Below are positions 25,169-37,984 of a DNA stretch of 64,000 nucleotides, piece by piece. The position numbers were made by a program, and so were the translations under genes. A model generated the notes under the pieces. That model was not told the origin of the DNA. It was given only the letters and a program-made list of their open reading frames with translations, and made no database searches. This DNA is from Theobroma cacao (Eukaryota; Streptophyta; Magnoliopsida; Malvales; Malvaceae). Position 1 is the stretch's first letter. Each line of letters begins with the position of its first letter. The stretch is from the NCBI RefSeq assembly GCF_000208745.1, contig NC_030850.1, positions 31,149,674 to 31,213,673 on the forward strand, in the 5' to 3' direction.

Positions 25169-26879
25169 CGGTTAATTATAATTATCCTTAAAATACCAAA
25201 CCAGTACAAATTTTTGCCGCTGGTTATTTCAATCGACTAACGTAGATAGAAAAGAAAAAGACTGCAACGCCAATCTAAGAAGACATGAAACTGATGATTG
25301 AGTAGTTCTAGTTTTTATCTCATCTTTTAGCAGCTTCTTCTGTCTCTGTTTTCTTTAAAATGCAAAGGCAAACGTATTTAATGGGCAGCAGGGGATGGTG
25401 ACACAGTGTGAATATGACGGGGGAAACAGTCAACTTTCTCGGAAATCTCTCGATTACTTCATGCGAAAGTTTCGTTTCGTACCGCGTAGATAATCAAGTG
25501 CTATGCTACTTCGTTTTTACCAATTTCGCTAATACGATATAAATCCTTACGCCCTTTCTCCTGACAGAGCTGATAAAATTAACTCAAATTAAATAATTCT
25601 TTTTAAAACTTTGAGCTTGAACTCAATCATATTTAATTTAATTAAAAAAGTTAAAAATTTAAATCCATAAAGATCTTGATTCAAAACAATCTCAATTTAA
25701 AATTAATTAAAGGGCTCGTTTATCATTTCATTTAATTATACTTCCAATTAATTCATATATATTTTTGGAAACCTTTATTCCCCTTATCATAATCATTGTC
25801 CCTTATTCTAAAATCATCTTTCCTTTCAATCTGTCATGCTCTGCAAGTAGTCACATGGTTCATGCTTAAAAGTACTTTATCAATCATCAATGGTGTAATT
25901 TTGACATCGTATTTCTCAGCAAAAAAAATTAATTAAAATTATTATCTTCTTTAATTATTTCACCTCTACAATTGAATAATCAATTTTTTAACTTCGTTTA
26001 AGTACGCCCTCAAGCATGTTCCTCCCTTCATTTTCAACATATATAATTTTTTTTATCAAACATTATTTATTTGTGATGAATTTTAACATATAAATTTATT
26101 TTAATTTATCATAAACTCTTTGCCAAGATTTTTTATTCAATACATCATATTTAATATTAGGAGTAAGAGATAAAACAACTGGTACTTACCTCTTTTGTCT
26201 AGTACTTCAATGATAGTACTTTGTCACCTATTTGTTATGAAAAATTCCAATCAAGCAAATAGATGAAAATATCCAAATATTAAAAACACACAGATTTTCC
26301 TTATGAAAAGATTTCACAATTTCACTAGCCAACTTTCAATATTACAATTATCAATATTTCTCAACCTCGTACCCAAAATTCATTACCCGAGAGTTCTCTC
26401 TCACTCAAGATGTCTTTTAACTCTCAAACAATACACATAATCAAAACGTAAACATACATTTCTGAGTAATCAAAGCCCCCCCTAAATTAATTAATTTGCA
26501 AAAACAAATTTACTGAAGTAAATTAGAGTAAGAAAAGCCCAACATGACATAGCCAATAATTTTAAAGAAAGAAACCAACTATAAATAACTCGGTTAGTGT
26601 AATTAGTTAAAAATCTAAAATATTCTTTAAAAAAAAGAACTACATGAAAATTTGAAAACTTTAGGTACATATATTACTCAGTGGTTAGATCTTTTATTAA
26701 TATACTTTTGAAGCAATTGCTCTCTTATTTCGAAATTAAATTGCTTTCATTTATGCTAACGATAAGGAAAACTAACTTATATATACAAATATATCAATAG
26801 CATTATTATTATTTTTGTATAATAAGAAGTTGTTAATTAATGAATGAGAATAGTAACAAGTAAAATGTACTACTAACAA
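25169..26879. other. NLA-like upstream region and AT-rich spacer
   Basis: 25169-25560 is less AT-rich and is probably leader and promoter of the NLA-like gene (transcribed leftwards). Beyond that the DNA is AT-rich without frames or recognised elements. I looked for a miR827-type target site on the minus strand within the first few hundred bases before the start codon and saw none. Confidence 0.45.
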
Positions 26880-26882
26880 TTA

Positions 26883-28370
26883 GGTGGCGTTTGATACTTT
26901 ACAATGCAATGTGATTACAGGTAATGTGATTGCAAGTAAAGTGATTGTAGAGAAAATAATATTATTGTATTTGATATATAAACAAAATAATGATTAAAAT
27001 GCAGAGAATATAACATTGCAGCATTTGATTTACAAGTACTTTTATAAAAATGTAATGTTAATTTTTAAAATTACCCCTATTTATTAAAACACAAGTTTAA
27101 TATACTTGTATTTTTTATTTTTTATTTTTATATATTATCATCTCTTAAATATATTTTTAATGTCATATATTTTATTTTTATTTTTATTATAATATTATAT
27201 ATTTTATTTTCATTTCTTTTACCTATATTATATAAATTTTAATTTCTTATATTTTATTTTATTTTAATTTCTAATTCTTATATTATATATTTTATTTTAA
27301 TATTTTTATTTTAATTATAACATTACAAAATGTTTTAAATAAAGTAATAAAGTTGAAGGGTAAAAATATTTTTAATAACATTGCAAGGTGCAATGTAATG
27401 TGATTGCAATCATATTACATCCCTTGACTCTAATGTGATTGTATTCAAGGACGAAGCTAACCAAATTTTATTGGAGGGGCTCAACACGGTTGAATAAGAG
27501 TTAAAAATTTTAAAAAACTAATATGTTAAATTCAATCAACAATAAAAATATTGATAATAGAAATATGAAACTAAATATAAAATTATAATTTGTAAAATAT
27601 AAATAGTTAAAAATGATATATAAGATTAATAGTTTCTTCCTATGTAATCAGAATTATTTAAATACTATAGATTCAAGATAATTTCATTTCAATTAAATAT
27701 AAAACGTAAAGCATATAAAAAAATATATTCAAGTTAATTTTCTCTTATATAATCAAGATTAATAAAAAAATGATACATTGATGAAATTTTAAGTAACAAT
27801 ATAACACTATAACTTATATTTGAGAATTATATAATAATTTATTAAATTTTAAAAAATAAAATCATATAAAATAAAATTTACGTAACATAAAAAAAAAGAA
27901 TATGACAAGTAGAAGGTAAGTACCACATATTATATAACAAAAAGAAAAAAAAATATGATTAATGGTTTGTAAAAATTTAAAAAAATTATAAAAACTTATA
28001 ATATATGAACAAATAGAATAAAAATGTTTAAAAAATAAATAATAATATAAATTGAAAAAAAAATTAAAGTTGGGTGAGATATGTGAAATCATTTTATTAT
28101 TTTTTATTTATATTAATTATTAAATAAAAAAATATTTTGAAAAGATCATTAATAGAATATATAAAAAAAATTTAAAATTTTTATATGTTATGAAAATATT
28201 TTTAAAAGTTTTTTGGGGGGGCATGGCCCCTATCACATAAGGAGGCTCCGTTCCTGATTGCATTGTAACCTTACATTACAATGATTTATTACAAAATAAA
28301 TATTATAATATAATTTAATTAGGCACGTTACAGAGAATATGCTATAACTTTTTTCATAACAAATGCTACC
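26883..28370. mobile_element. PIF/Harbinger-like MITE interrupted by a second element
   Basis: Ends read GGTGGCGTTTG (26883-26893) and, at the other side, the inverted GGTAGCATTTG (28360-28370), matching at 9 of 11 positions. Each end is flanked by TTA (26880-26882 and 28371-28373), the 3-bp target duplication typical of PIF/Harbinger elements. The inner sequence is AT-rich, has no coding capacity and shows internal repeats of AATGTGATTGCA-like motifs in both directions. A hAT-like element sits inside at 27446-28256, leaving about 670 bp of its own. Confidence 0.7.
27446..28256. mobile_element. Non-autonomous hAT-like element nested in the MITE
   Basis: It is 811 bp long. The left end CAAGGACGAAGCTAACC and the right end (inverted) CAGGAACGGAGCCTCCTT form a degenerate terminal inverted repeat related to the widespread plant CAGGGGCGGAGCC type. 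The flanks ATTGTATT (27438-27445) and ATTGCATT (28257-28264) are an 8-bp target duplication with one mismatch, the length hAT elements make. It has no transposase. A second diverged copy lies at 36852-37984 in the same orientation. Confidence 0.75.
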
Positions 28371-28458
28371 TTAGAATTAGACAATCATGTTATCTATTTT
28401 AAGTCACGTGACTTGGCAACTGAGCGGGTGGTCATAAAGCTAACTTTACCTGATAAGA

Positions 28459-29242
28459 ATTTGTTTGGTCTGGCTTTTTTTTAATTTAAAAGCTATTATG
28501 AAGTTCTTATGAAAAATAATAGCTTTTAAAATTAAGTTAAAATTATTTAGTAAAAAATTTTTTATAATTTTTTTTATAAGTTATAATTTTAGTTAAAATT
28601 ATCATAAAGGGGTATTTTTTTAGAGGGTAATATTGTAATTATATTTAACAAATGAGGATATTTTTGAAACAAAAATAAAAATTCTCTTATATTTTTAAAA
28701 GAAGAGAAGAAAAAACTCCCCACAAGAGCTTTTTCAAAAGCTCGTTTTTTCAAAATTTTATTTTTTTAAAAAAAGTTACTTTTTTTAAGAGCTTTTTAAA
28801 ATTTATGTTTGACCTAACTTTTACTTTTAAGAGGTAGATAAACTGAAAAAAAAAACTATGCCAAATAAGAGCTTATTTATATCTTAAAAGCAAAAGCTAG
28901 GCCAAATATGATTTTTTGAGAAACTTTTAAAAAAAAGTAATTTTTTTTAAAACAAAATTAAAAAAAAAACTTAAAAAAAAGTTTCAAGAAAGAGCTTTTT
29001 CTTTTATTCTTTTAAAAATATATAAGAGAATTTTTATTTTTATTCCAAAAATATATTCATTTATTAAAAATAATTATAATATTATCTTTTTTAAAAAATA
29101 CTTTTTATAATAATTTTAATAAAAAATATAATTTATAAAAAAAACTTACAAAAAAAATTTATCAAACAATTTTAACTTAATTTTAAAAGTTATTATTTTT
29201 TATAATAATTTTTAAATTAAAAAAATCAAACTAAATAAGTTC
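28459..29242. repeat. Large foldback: two MITE copies in inverted orientation
   Basis: The left arm begins GAATTTGTTTGGTCTGGC near 28459, and the right arm ends with its approximate inverse, AGTTTGATTTTT read backwards from 29242. Inner blocks also mirror each other: CTAACTTTTACTTTTAAG on the left faces CTTAAAAGCAAAAGCTAGG on the right. The arms are about 370-390 bp, with a central spacer of about 50 nt near 28836-28886. A single-copy relative lies at 39384-39745. Transcripts across it could form a long double-stranded hairpin. Confidence 0.75.
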
Positions 29243-32200
29243 TAAATCAATAAAGTGATTGAATTATTTACGGAAGCTTAGCTGTCTTTAACTTTGGGTT
29301 AGGAGTTGAGCAGAAACGTGCACAAGTTCGTTCCTTGGCATTGCTGGCAAACTTCGTTAATTAGTAATTACTGAGCGCTTTCATGCTTCAGTGAGTATTG
29401 GCCGGCTATGCTTGTACTGTTCGGGCAACCTTTTTCTTTTATTTAAAAAAAAAAGAAAAGGAAAAGAGGAAAAAAGCGAGTTTGTTGTCCAAATAACAAC
29501 GAATTGTCAACTTGAAAATGCAATCACAATTGATTGTAAAAGTATTTTTTCATTTTTAAAATTATTATTTAAAATAAAAAAATTATGATATTTATATATA
29601 TATATATATATGCGCGTTATTTACCTAATATTATATTGCTGAATTGATAATAGATTCACAGATAGAAGACATTGATTGGTATTGATAAGAAAGGCAGATT
29701 CTGAGTAAAGTTGATCTGGAAACAAAAATCATGTGAAATGCTGCGTCAGTTTTGATTAGCAATCCAATCAAGGCCACCGCCGAGATGTGGACTACTCAGC
29801 CACCTCAATTAATAATATTACTATCCCATTTTTCCTTTAGAGGGCGGGACCAAACCATAGACTCACAATCGTCTTAGGCCATTTCCTTTTTCCTCCATAA
29901 AATATGAAAATATCACATAACGAAAATTGGCAAGACTGAAATTAGAAAATGCTCCCCAAAAACTTGCAGCAGAGAGTCACCAAATCTTTCTTTTCCTCCG
30001 TGCATTTTGGTTGAGGAAATTGCGGGGTCCAGTCCAGCCCCTTTGAAATCTTGTCTTCGTGTAAAGTCCCCAAGCGCTAAGGGCAAGTGTCCAGTGCTTA
30101 TCCACCTGGAAAGATTGGGAGAAAGTTTCTTTCTCGTGGGGCACACACCCCCAAAGCCACAGAAACAGAAGTAGCCGACAATACCCCTTGGTTATTCTCA
30201 AAATTGCTTAGGAGCCATCGGCCAAAACAAAAGCAACGCCGCAGACAGAAAGGGACGTGAAAATAATCTCAAGAAGGATGGCCTGTCGTTTACAAAAACA
30301 ATGGTAACGCCCATGGAATTCTCGGCTGCCTTTCAGCCTTTGAGCGATTAAGATTTGCTTGAAAACTTGACGTATTGAAAATAGTCATGAACTCCTGATC
30401 CTAACTTTTCTTGTCATGTTTATCCTTAGTTACAGATAAGCAGCTCTTGGTAGTTCAATTTCCTTCACTTCTCTCACCTGAATAATTTGACTTTGTAATC
30501 TCTTTTCATATATTTTCGTTAAAAAAAATAATCAATCGTGTTAATTAACTGAATTTGAGTTTTCCAATAATGCTTAAAACTTTTGATTTCCCAAATTAGT
30601 TAGTACTAAGCTTTATCCAAAGAAACCACCCAAATTTCGTGCTATAATTATTCCAATAATCTTGAAAATTCACATCCTTAATTTTATCATTTTTTTTCTT
30701 AAAAAAAAAGGGAGAATTCACTTTATCTTTAACTCTTTCATATGCTCTTATTTAATTATTGGTGGTTCATTGTTGGGTGTATTGAGTTTCCCTCCGGATA
30801 TGGCTCACGCAGTTGTAACAACCAACCATGAAGCATATGATTACTAACTCAAAGCCTTTTAAAAGACGGATGAATGCTTGAGCTTAACTTATTAAAGTGT
30901 AGATGACGGAATAGGCAATATTATAAATTGGTTGACTTAATACCCTTAATAATTAATTATTCACATTAATAAAAATTAATTAAAAATTATAATTCAACTT
31001 ATTAATGTAATTTTTTTCTCTCAACGAAAAAAAAAAAAAAAGGCACAACTGTATAAGTATTACGTAACCAGATAAAAAAAAAATTCATGAAGAGACTGAT
31101 ATTCGTTGTCAACTCCAAATTCCAAAGTAAAGAAGTTAATAAAACCCCAATTTAATCGTGTTTTTATCCAATCATGTCTGAGGAGCATTGTGTGGACTTT
31201 TGGCTTTGTATTTTGCTTGACGTATCGGCTAATTAAGAGTTAAGTGGCTGGCCAATCAAGTGTACAGTTTTTGCCAAAACTTCAAATCAAACAGACTGGG
31301 TCTGACAGTGGTCATGATGAATCATGATGTTCCTACAATTCCATACGCTCTTTTTCCCCATTTGTTTACTGAGTATTCCTGTTTGGAGACTGATCTAGGT
31401 ATGGAATCAAAATGTCCGAATTTTTAGCACAAACTGGTGCGGTGCATATACAAAGTTTGACTCTAGGATCTAGGTATATGGACGGTTGTGAATCCATTCC
31501 AAGTCTATTCTGAGCAATTTCTCATCATTATGACTTAAAAAATTTTCAGTGGTAGTAACAGCTTTTTTTATTTTATGAAGTGGTCCGAAAGGACGCATAA
31601 TTTGAGTGGAAGAGCCACTAGGTGTTGTCGACTACTTAATTGCCTTGTTCAATTTTCAAAGTGGGAATAGCAACATATTTTATTTCAAGACTAATCTTGT
31701 AGTTGTAGCACCTAATACTACAAATGTTTCAGTCCCACAGTTACAGTGATAGTGTCAAGATTTCGTGTTTGAAAAATAATAAAAAATGAATTGGTCATGA
31801 AACAATGGGATTTAAGAAATAATTTTATGACAATAAATTTTATTTAATTTCTAACTTTATTAAAATTAATTATTAACTAATTGCTGTTAAACATCTCATC
31901 AAACCAAAAGATTATTATAAAATCAAACTTCTAAAATTCTAAAAAATATAAAACTATATTGTAAAATTTTAAAATTTTATTGAAACGGGGCACGGACCCC
32001 TGCTAGTCTCCCACTCTCTCTGTTAGTACAGGGCCAGATTCCTAATCTACCACACTTGATTTAAAAGTGTTATTTTAGATAGTAATGCAATTCTTCATTT
32101 GTTTGCTTGTAATCCTTTACAAATTATGTAGTGGTAATGAGAAACAATGATCTAAGTCAGTTCAATTCAACTCCAAATCTTCAAAAAGTCTTGATGTCCT

Positions 32201-33883
32201 TACCAACAAAATTTCCCTCCATGAATAAAAAGGATTTGATTTTTATATATTTTTTTATTTTTTAATAGATTATTTATTTTGTCATAGAGTGTAACATCAT
32301 TTATTGGGTACCACTAACTCAAATGTGGAATTCATTACTAAGAAGTTCAAGTATATGTAATTCTTGTTGTCAAAGAAATTTAAAGTCTATTTCAATTTTT
32401 TTGTAGTGCATCTTATTGTTATACCTAAAAGAAAAAAATCTTTAAAATTGAATTACCACAAACGAGTATAAATATTAATTTTTTAATTTTTATCTAATTT
32501 ATCTCAACAACCATGACATATCTGACTAATTATTTCAATCATAATTAACAAATATTATATACATAAAAAATAAGTTAAAAATAAATAAGAATCACATAAT
32601 TATCATATCAAATAATAAATTGAGAAATATCAAATAATAAAGAGCGTTTTTAAAACAAAAAAATATAAAAAAAAAATACTTGAATACAGTTTTAAATTTT
32701 TTATTTTTTTTCCCTTTATTTTAGTTAGAACAAAAAAAACCCTACAAGGATGATTTCTAGAAAGAGGCAGAGAAGAGGGAGATGGAGAGAGGAAGGAGTT
32801 TTTTTTGAAAAAAAAATAGCTTTGTTTTTTTTTTTTAAAAAAAAGAAAAAGTTCCTGTTAGGAGTTTTTTTAAAAATTTTATTTTTTTAAGAGTTTCTCA
32901 TAAAATACTGTTTGATCTAATTTTTGGCAAGTGTTAAGCCAAACAGATATTATACATATATAAATATATATATTATAGATATGGGGAGGTAGATTTGAGC
33001 TTAAAGGTTTCTTTCCACCAGTAGGATCAACCTTTATGCTGTTATCTGGTGATATCTTTGCTTGATTAAGGCTTTTCCCCAAGAAGGAATCCATCACCTC
33101 TTTTTGCTGGGAAGCCCATTAATTTCGGCTGGTTTTCCTATCGAATAGGCTAAAAGAGGGCCCATAATTTTGAGCTGGAAGAAGACCAAACATACGCCGT
33201 TCTCATACTCGCTCCAACGTAAGAACACGTGACGCATCCCAGGTGGCCAAATTGGTATTCCCAGACAAAACATCACATGAAACCCAAAATCTAAAATTAT
33301 AAATTGAGTGGAAATTTGAACGCCAATTAATGGAATAAAAAAACATCACTTCTCTGATTTTTAATTTTTAAAATAAATAATTCATTTTAAAAGAATATTA
33401 TACATAAGTCAAACTTTAGCTCATAACTAATATTTCAATTAGTTTGATGATTTGATAATATTAAAAAATAATTTTATTTTTTATTAATTTTAAAAATTAT
33501 TATATTATATAAATTTTTATTTTTTATTTTTTATTAAAAAACCCAAATTTGGGGTTCCTTGAGAAATTCGATCAAATTTGAGCCAATTTTGGTCATGGGT
33601 AAAAAATAATATTTTAAACATTTTAATTTAAAATTAATATCGCTTGTTTAATTGTTTGAGGTTAAATATTTATTTTATAAATTAAGGAATTTATATGTAG
33701 TTATGATTAGGAGTAACGAGAATAGAGTATTTTAAAACAAATGCCCAATGATTTGTCATTCATTGCCTCTACACGTAGGGATAGGCACCAAATCCTACTC
33801 GGTGTATCGTGTCTTCTAGCTATATCTTCTACGCTATTTTAACACGCTTAAGCTTGACGCGACTGTTTTTCTTTCTTCTCCCC
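29243..33883. other. AT-rich gene desert with MITE fragments
   Basis: I see no gene. 29590-29611 is a short (TA)n tract. 32690-32948 resembles one end of the MITE family of the foldback (AAACAGAT end, poly-T/poly-A core). 31985-32050 is a GC-richer patch of unknown origin (GGGGCACGGACCCC). The frames at 29913-30201 and 33094-33276 lack any domain or splice support. The last few hundred bases are probably the promoter of the stress-protein gene. Confidence 0.5.
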
Positions 33884-33890
33884 TATAAAT
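33884..33890 (+). promoter_or_regulatory. TATA box of the universal stress protein gene
   Basis: TATAAAT within CCCCTATAAATACC, 111 bp before the start codon and preceded by a pyrimidine-rich stretch. This is a good plant TATA box and predicts a transcription start around 33915-33925. Confidence 0.7.
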
Positions 33891-34000
33891 ACCGCTTCTC
33901 GTCCCTCTTCCTCGTTCATTCAAGACTAAGTCAAAACTCAAACCCAAAAGGGAACAGAAAGGAAAACCCTGTAATTTCGAGAAAGAACTAGAGAGCTGCA

Positions 34001-35679
34001 ATGGCGACGTCGGAGAAGCAAGCCATGGTGGTTGGGATCGACGATAGCGAGCATAGCAAGTACGCGCTGGAATGGACGCTCGATCACTTCTTTGCTCCTT
34101 TCGCTTCCAATCCTCCTTTCAAGCTCTTCGTCGTTCACGCGAAGCCTACTGCTTCTTCTGCTGTTGGTCTAGCTGGACCTGGTATGTGAGCGTGCTCTGA
34201 TTTTTTTGGAGTGTTTTCCTTAATGTGCAGTAGTTGTAATTTTGTTATCGACTTATTATTTAAGGAGCTGCTGACGTACTGCCGTATGTGGATGCGGATT
34301 TGAGGAAGATAGCTGCCAGGGTTGTAGAGAAAGCTAAGGAACTCTGCCTTGGTAAATCGGTATATAATCGATTATCATTTTTGCTAATTGTTAGTTTTCT
34401 GATATAGGAACTACGGAACAGAACAATAGCAGTTGGTAGATGATTGTAGATGTTTTGAGGTTAGACCTATAAATTGAAGGTCAACAAAGTTTATTTTGGA
34501 CAATGATAGTATTTGATATTAACCTGAGTTGGTTGAAAATTTTATGATATTAGTCAATTCATTGATATAACTCTATGACTCCTATATCAAGTCAATGAGA
34601 AACTTTGCAATTTCTCTCAGTAATTTATTGGATGGTCAAGGTCCAGATTTCAAACCACCTTTTTAGCCTAATCGAAATGAAACCCCACCAAAAAAAAGTA
34701 TCAGCTCTACTACACACTTCTTCACCACCTAGAATGTGAAGTATAGTCACTGTGGTAGATATGCCTCTCCTAGCAGCCTCTCTAATTGTATCAGGTTTTA
34801 TGCAGGTGAATGATGCTGTAGTTGAAGTGGTAGAAGGTGATGCTAGGAATGTTCTTTGCGAGGCTGTAGAAAAACACCATGCCTCAATGCTTGTTGTTGG
34901 CAGCCATGGTTATGGAGCTATAAAGAGGTAAAAATGTAGTTTTGGAACTTCATGATGAGCCATTTAATCTTTGCTTTCTCTTTAAGAAAACATTATAGTC
35001 TATCAAGTTTCAAAATGACTAAATGAATCATTACTTCCAGAAAATTGATATTTAGCTTGGTTTGTTGGGAGAAACTTTCAAGTATGCTAATATTACTACA
35101 TATGAGATTTTTTTTATTTTTGTTAATTTTTGGTTTAAAGGGTGGGCTAGGCGATAGGAGGTTGTCGTGTTACCCCTTTTCCCTCTTCCATTTACACGAG
35201 TTTGAAACTAAGACTTCTTCCACACTTTGCATCCTGCAAGGGGCATGTGCCCTTGCTCAACAAGCCCAGCGGCAAACTTGAGCATCTTGTTTAGTGTTAG
35301 CCCTAGCCCGTTGACCTTGTTTACAATCATGATATATCAGTGTTTGCAGAGAAGCCCTGCTATATGATCTTGCAGATTATAAATTGGCTTTATATTCTCG
35401 CTATTGCAGTTCCTCTCATTGAATCTTCTCATACACTATGAAGACTTCTTCCCAAAAATTTAATTTCGTTTTCTTGGCCACATGCATGAATAAACATTCT
35501 AAGACAAACAGACATCTCTAATTTTTCACCTTTGGCAATTTAAATTTATTTCACTACAGCTTTTAACAAAATACTACATATTCTCTTTCAGGGCTGTTCT
35601 TGGCAGTGTGAGTGATTATTGTGCTCATCATGCTCACTGCTCTGTGATGATTGTGAAGAGGCCTAAGATCAAACATTAA
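34001..35679 (+). CDS. Universal stress protein A-like family protein (USP)
   Basis: Four exons (34001-34181, 34265-34359, 34806-34927, 35592-35679) join in phase to 161 aa. The start MATSEKQAMVVGIDDSEHS gives the first strand of the Rossmann-like USP fold, with the conserved Asp after VVGID, followed by ALEWTLDHF. The ATP-binding signature G-2X-G-9X-G-S is complete at residues 124-138 (GSHGYGAIKRAVLGS), and the C-terminal strand CSVMIVKRPK is present. Family members bind ATP or act as soluble stress-response proteins; the particular role is unknown. The ATG is the first after the predicted transcription start. It is most like the Arabidopsis At2g47710 group, which is next to RFI2 there too. 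Confidence 0.92.
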
Positions 35680-36851
35680 TCCATGTATGAGCCTCTAAAG
35701 AAAGTATCGAACAGCAGTGGTTACAGCTTTTTATTAGTTACCTAATAAGTATGACGGTGCACACTGTACCGCCAATTATGCTAAACATCTTGTATTGGTA
35801 TAAATAAGCACATTTTTTATATTGGTATGCATCTGATGTCTTCTTTTTACCATATTTTAATTGTGCCTGTGCAAGTGTAACTCTAAATATTTTCTGCGTA
35901 ATCTGTCATGGTGATGCAAGTGCTCAAATAATTTTTTATCAGTGGTTTATCCTGCTCCATGATAAGCCAGCTTGAAGTAAAATAAAGGACTAAACTTGTG
36001 AAAGGTTCATTTTCGTTGTTCCTTTTTCTCTTCATAGTATTGCAGGTACTCTTATGCAGAGAACTCTGGACCGCTATTGCTGGATTTAAGCTTGGGTTTG
36101 TCATGGATATTTGAGTATTTTAAACTACCTTGTTTGAGTTCTATTGGTACCGTCATTTACAATTACTTTTGGTGGTATTTAGTTCTATAAAATTGGAAAG
36201 GGCTATTCATCATCTCCGGTTGGACATCATTGCAATAGTTATTTTGACTTTGAGGTTGTTTGGTACATGCATCCAATACAATAGATATGTGCAGGTATAA
36301 AAGACCAAGTCATTCAAATAGATTCAGTCAGGGACAGTGATTGTTAAGCAAACGTTATAACAAAGCCTAGGGGTCAAAGGATATGGAATAGACAAGTTGA
36401 GGGAGCCAAATGAGGAATTGATTGCATTCAAAACAGAATAGAGGTTGCAAGTTGTGATATATTGTTCCTCCAGTGCATCCGTAGCATGTTGGAGAGAGCC
36501 CCTAAGGAGTGGTGAGCCAATGGTTAATGATCTGGGGAAGTAGAATGGGGTGTTGCCTGTACTGGCGAGCATTTCCCTAGGCTCTGATAGGCATGTGAGA
36601 ACTATATGAGTACAGAAGAAGTTCATTTATTACCTGGATCAGAACGGAACAGAAATCAGAGGGTTTAAAAGCATTTGGTCGATTTTACTGGTACGCTGAG
36701 TTTTATGAAGCGATATGTAGCAGATAAGGACTATGGATTTGGCAACCAATAGGAATTTGTCGTGATTAGTAGAAACTGACTTACAGCTATCCACAAATGA
36801 CAGGTTACACAGCTCTTTTGAGTTGATAGCCTGGCATGGGACTAACTGTTA
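35680..36851. other. Intergenic spacer after the USP gene
   Basis: The first 150 bp are likely 3' UTR. A minus-strand 100-codon frame at 36324-36626 has no recognised domain and no supporting splice context. Nothing else is supported. Confidence 0.45.
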
Positions 36852-37984
36852 CGAGGGCAGAGTTAGTCCATTTTTATTAGAGGATATGAGACAGATAAAT
36901 AAAAAAAAATAAAGGTTAAAATTTTTAAAATTAATATATTGAATTTAATCAATAATTAAAAAATTATTAATAAGAAAAATTTATATAACGTATAAATCAA
37001 GAAAAAAAGATTTATAATAATTTTTTTAAAAAATTATGTTCGATTATATTTTTTGAATTTAAATTTATCAATTAAAAATTATATATTGAAAAAAATTTAT
37101 TTCTTTAAGATTGAGTGTTAGACTTTTTAATTCATATTATTTTTATTCATGAGTTGAAGTATTGAGACTTAACGGCTCAAATGTAAGAGAATCATTTGGA
37201 CAATTTGTATATATTTTTTAAAAAAATTTGTTAAATGTTTTCAACTTATTCATACCTTAATCAAACTTGAAAAAAAAATTAATACATTCAACATCTAATA
37301 TTCTTATTTTATTTCTATCTAAACTTATAATACTAAATATAAAATTATAATACATAAAATATAAATAGTTAAATACGATATATAAGATTACTAATTTTTT
37401 CTTACATAATTAAGATTATTTAAAAACTATATATTCAAGATAATTTCCGTTCAATTAAACATAAAACGTAAAATATATAAAAAAGATATACTCAAAATAA
37501 TTTTCTCTTACATAATCAAGATTAATTAAAAAATGATATATTGATAAAATTTTAAACAACAATACAACATTATAACTTATATTTAAAAATTATATAATAA
37601 TTTATTAATTTTTAAAAATTAAAATTATGAAAAAAAAATTAAATAACAGAAAAATGACGAACATGAAAAGTAGAAGATGAAACTCACATATAATATAAAA
37701 AAAAAATATAGGTGATGGTTCGTAGAAATTTGAAAAAACAAATCTATAGAAACTTATAATATATGAGTAAATAGTATAAAAAAATATAAAAAAATAATAA
37801 TATAAATTTTAAAAAATTAAAATTGAATGAAGCATGTGAGATTTTTTTTATTTTTTATTTTTATTAATTATCAAATAAAAAATTATCGAAGGGGCTATTA
37901 AGAGAATATTTTAAAAGTTTTATATACTATAAAAGAAATTTTAAAAATTTTAGAGGGTCAAAACTATATAAGGCTCCGCTCCTG
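36852..37984. mobile_element. Second copy of the hAT-like non-autonomous element
   Basis: The right end AAGGCTCCGCTCCTG matches the right end at 28256. The stretch from about 37330 to 37980 follows 27560-28250 block by block (ATATAAAATTATAAT, TTTTCTCTTACATAATCAAG, TTATATAATAATTTATTAA). The left end CGAGGGCAGAGTTAGTCC resembles the first copy's left end only loosely. No target duplication is preserved, so the left border is uncertain. It has no coding capacity. Confidence 0.6.

Noticed and set aside
34380..34800. Possible SINE-like sequence in USP intron 2
   Set aside because: A B-box-like motif (GATTTCAAACCACC) can be seen but no A box at proper spacing, tail or target duplication.
35120..35290. 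Possible SINE-like sequence in USP intron 3
   Set aside because: GAGTTTGAAACTAAGAC vaguely resembles a tRNA B box, but the other required parts are missing.
36324..36626. Minus-strand 100-codon frame after the USP gene
   Set aside because: No domain, no neighbouring coding context and no splice signals in phase.
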